DNA of 64,000 nt from Sphingomonas sp. 1F27F7B. GTDB taxonomy: Bacteria > Pseudomonadota > Alphaproteobacteria > Sphingomonadales > Sphingomonadaceae. The stretch lies in NCBI RefSeq assembly GCF_005503355.1, contig NZ_SCMK01000013.1:94306-158305 (forward strand). The letters are read 5' to 3'. Both the position numbers and the translations under genes were made by a program. Position 1 is the stretch's first letter. Each line of letters starts with the position of its first letter. A model generated the notes under the pieces. The model had not been told where the DNA came from, searched no databases, and saw nothing but the letters and a program-made list of their open reading frames with translations. Shown here one piece after another: positions 62,426 to 64,000 of the stretch.

Positions 62426-64000
62426 TATCGCCCCTTTGGCAGGAAATCTTCTGGTCCATATAGCTCGGTAACGACGGGCCTCCCAGTTACCGGGCTATAC
62501 CTTTGAATCGCAATTCTACTTGGCAGACTGCCTTGGCTTTGCGTGTACGCATCGATGAAACGTATGATTTCCTGACGGTCCTTCGCTATTGGCCTGCCTA
62601 GTGGTTTGTCGTCGAGGATCAGATCGTTCTTGAACCTAACAGCGTCGGGCCTCGCGATCTGGACCCGTGCATCCAACGGCTCTCCCGTAGTCAAATTCAC
62701 CCGTTTCGGAACCTGTATAGCTACGCCATTTGCATCTACCAAAGGCGCGTTGACGAGGTCGAAATCGCCAGACGCCCTGCGGGCTGCTGCCAAATCGGCG
62801 TGTATGGATTTCCCCGTTGCGGTTGCCAAAGTTTCGCCAGTGATTGGCACACTCTCTGCGGCGCTTGCACGCGCCCCCATTCCCCTGGCACCGACCAGGG
62901 AAACCACGGCAGCGGCGATGATCCCTCGCTTCTCCGCATTGCTGGAAACATGGTTCGGATCGAGCAGGAACGGATGCCGCGCATTGTTCGCGGCACGGGC
63001 CTGCGCCGAGAACATGTCGCCATTGTCCGGATATAGCGACCTGAGGGTCTCGCTCACGATCGCGGTGGCCGCATGGCTCCCATTGCCTATGGCGTCCCTG
63101 AACATCTGCCCGGTGTTGCCGCCGGAAGATACGATACTCTTCAAGGTGCTGGCAGTGAGTCCCTGGACATAATGCCCCACGCTTCCGGTCACGTTACCCC
63201 CATATCCCAGGGCCCCGCGTGGAGCGCTGCTGATACTCGTTCCAGGCGGCCGCGCGGGTGCGCCTTGATAGCCGTCGAGGCGTCGATAGCCGTCGAAGCG
63301 TCTGACCTGATCGCGCAGGCTGAGAGTGGACGTAATCCGCTGCTGTTGAAGCAAATCGGCAAAGCGGTCCTCGACGGGGCCGTAGGCAATGTCGCGCCAG
63401 GATTCTCGTTGGCCGGTGACAACGATCGTGGCCTCGTCGGAGAGGCCAAGCATTTGACGAGCGGTTTCGAGAATCAGGCTAAAAAGGTCCCCTCCCGCTA
63501 GGTCGGACACCCCTTCCGTCGCAGTCGAGGCTCGTATTCCCGATAGGGATTCACGCCTTTCGATATTCCGTGCCGCAACCTTGCCGGCAACCGCATCCCC
63601 AATCGTCTGCCCGATGACATCAGGCAGTGCGGCAAGGATATTGTCGCCGAAGCTGGTGCCCTCGATCAGACTGCGCGCCGCCGCATTGGCGAGGCCGCCT
63701 GCGGTGTTGCTCAGCAGCCTGCCGCCAAAGCCGCCCAGCCCGATCGCACCCGAGGCGCCCATCCCCAGCCCCGCCGCAGCCACGCCGGCAAAGTCGAACT
63801 TCGATTGCAGCCCCGTCGCCACCCCGATGCCCTGGCCGATCGCGCTGCCCAGCGCCCCGCGCACCGCGTCGCCCAGGAAAGGGCTGCCGGCGATCTTGTC
63901 GAAGCTGCCCGCCAGCCCGCCGGACACGCCCGCGCTGATCCCCGCCAGCGCCACCCCCTTCCAGCTGAACTTGTCCTGGATCCCCGCCGCAACCCCGAAC
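62425..64000 (-). CDS. C-terminal part of a large polymorphic toxin; 5' end beyond the window
   Basis: At least 524 codons, open to the right edge; the GTG at 63954 is not a start. First comes an Ala/Gly-rich hydrophobic region with repeated GVAAGxxxKFSWKG-like and FDFAG-type motifs, then a variable part that includes MFSAQARAANNARHPFLLDPN and the pre-toxin-like segment ending VGARGMG. The last ~140 residues look like a separate toxin domain: VQIARPDAVRFK, DLILDDKPLGRP, KDRQEIIRFIDAY and YSPVTGRPVVTELYGPEDFLP. The P-D-(x10)-D-D-K order (coding 62605-62646) fits a PD-(D/E)xK nuclease core. The immunity gene overlaps its stop. Probably the tip of an RHS/WapA-class secreted protein. Confidence 0.75.
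   Translation of the reverse strand, partial: FGVAAGIQDKFSWKGVALAGISAGVSGGLAGSFDKIAGSPFLGDAVRGALGSAIGQGIGVATGLQSKFDFAGVAAAGLGMGASGAIGLGGFGGRLLSNTAGGLANAAARSLIEGTSFGDNILAALPDVIGQTIGDAVAGKVAARNIERRESLSGIRASTATEGVSDLAGGDLFSLILETARQMLGLSDEATIVVTGQRESWRDIAYGPVEDRFADLLQQQRITSTLSLRDQVRRFDGYRRLDGYQGAPARPPGTSISSAPRGALGYGGNVTGSVGHYVQGLTASTLKSIVSSGGNTGQMFRDAIGNGSHAATAIVSETLRSLYPDNGDMFSAQARAANNARHPFLLDPNHVSSNAEKRGIIAAAVVSLVGARGMGARASAAESVPITGETLATATGKSIHADLAAARRASGDFDLVNAPLVDANGVAIQVPKRVNLTTGEPLDARVQIARPDAVRFKNDLILDDKPLGRPIAKDRQEIIRFIDAYTQSQGSLPSRIAIQRYSPVTGRPVVTELYGPEDFLPKGR

Noticed and set aside
63952..63954. GTG as the start of the right-edge toxin gene
   Set aside because: The same frame is open to the edge and codes similar sequence upstream, so the gene enters from outside the window.

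Overview
The window looks like chromosome from a Sphingomonas-type alphaproteobacterium. The DNA is GC-rich. The run tpiA–ppiD–trpE–trpG–trpD–trpC–moaC–moeA–lexA–comEC–gltX–gltA is typical of Sphingomonadaceae, lexA has an alphaproteobacterial GTTC-N7-GTTC box, and DUF2336, PilZ and TonB-receptor genes fit the same group. All calls were made by reading the sequence; no database search was run.

Layout. (a) 1-3901, minus strand: three consecutive exported YD-repeat (RHS-type) ORFs; the last runs off the left edge. (b) 4100-7361: an esterase-fold protein lacking its serine nucleophile, an MFS exporter, and tpiA. (c) 7483-26842: the housekeeping block (ppiD, tryptophan genes, molybdenum-cofactor genes, lexA, comEC, gltX, gltA) with small exported proteins, an M23 peptidase, a GST, a PilZ protein and an EF-hand membrane protein interspersed, plus a REP-like repeat cluster at 10952-11242. 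(d) 26943-34718: small secreted or membrane genes; a tight five-gene minus-strand run (DOMON-like protein, DUF1343/NamZ, membrane nucleotidyltransferase-like protein, DUF2336, a histidine-kinase-like protein without the phospho-accepting His); and an alginate-export-type porin. (e) 35003-43178: tyrS, PilZ protein, recG, sdhE, mfd. (f) 43179-44652: a lower-GC, decayed patch with IS5-like transposase fragments around a gene interrupted by an in-frame amber codon. (g) 44653-49559: GAF protein, lipocalin-sized protein, GGDEF/EAL protein, moaA, nadK, tRNA-Asn. (h) 49805-53844: a LysR regulator divergent from an azoreductase–DoxX–pirin–CBS–unknown gene run. (i) 54207-61300: small exported protein, MHYT-GAF-kinase-receiver hybrid, TonB-dependent receptor paired with a probably exported PLP enzyme. 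(j) 61324-64000, minus strand: an RHS fragment fused to a broken DUF1826 gene, then a YwqK-like immunity gene overlapping the C-terminal part of a large polymorphic toxin that enters from the right edge.

How the parts relate. The middle is core metabolism and DNA maintenance. Novelty is concentrated at the two ends, both RHS/polymorphic-toxin territory on the same strand, and in the signalling operon at 27631-31373. The strongest candidates for new biology are the toxin tip with a PD-(x10)-DxK motif and its YwqK immunity partner, the displaced RHS/DUF1826 chimera next to it, the three-ORF split YD-repeat locus, the TonB-receptor/PLP-enzyme pair, and the kinase-like protein without its His.
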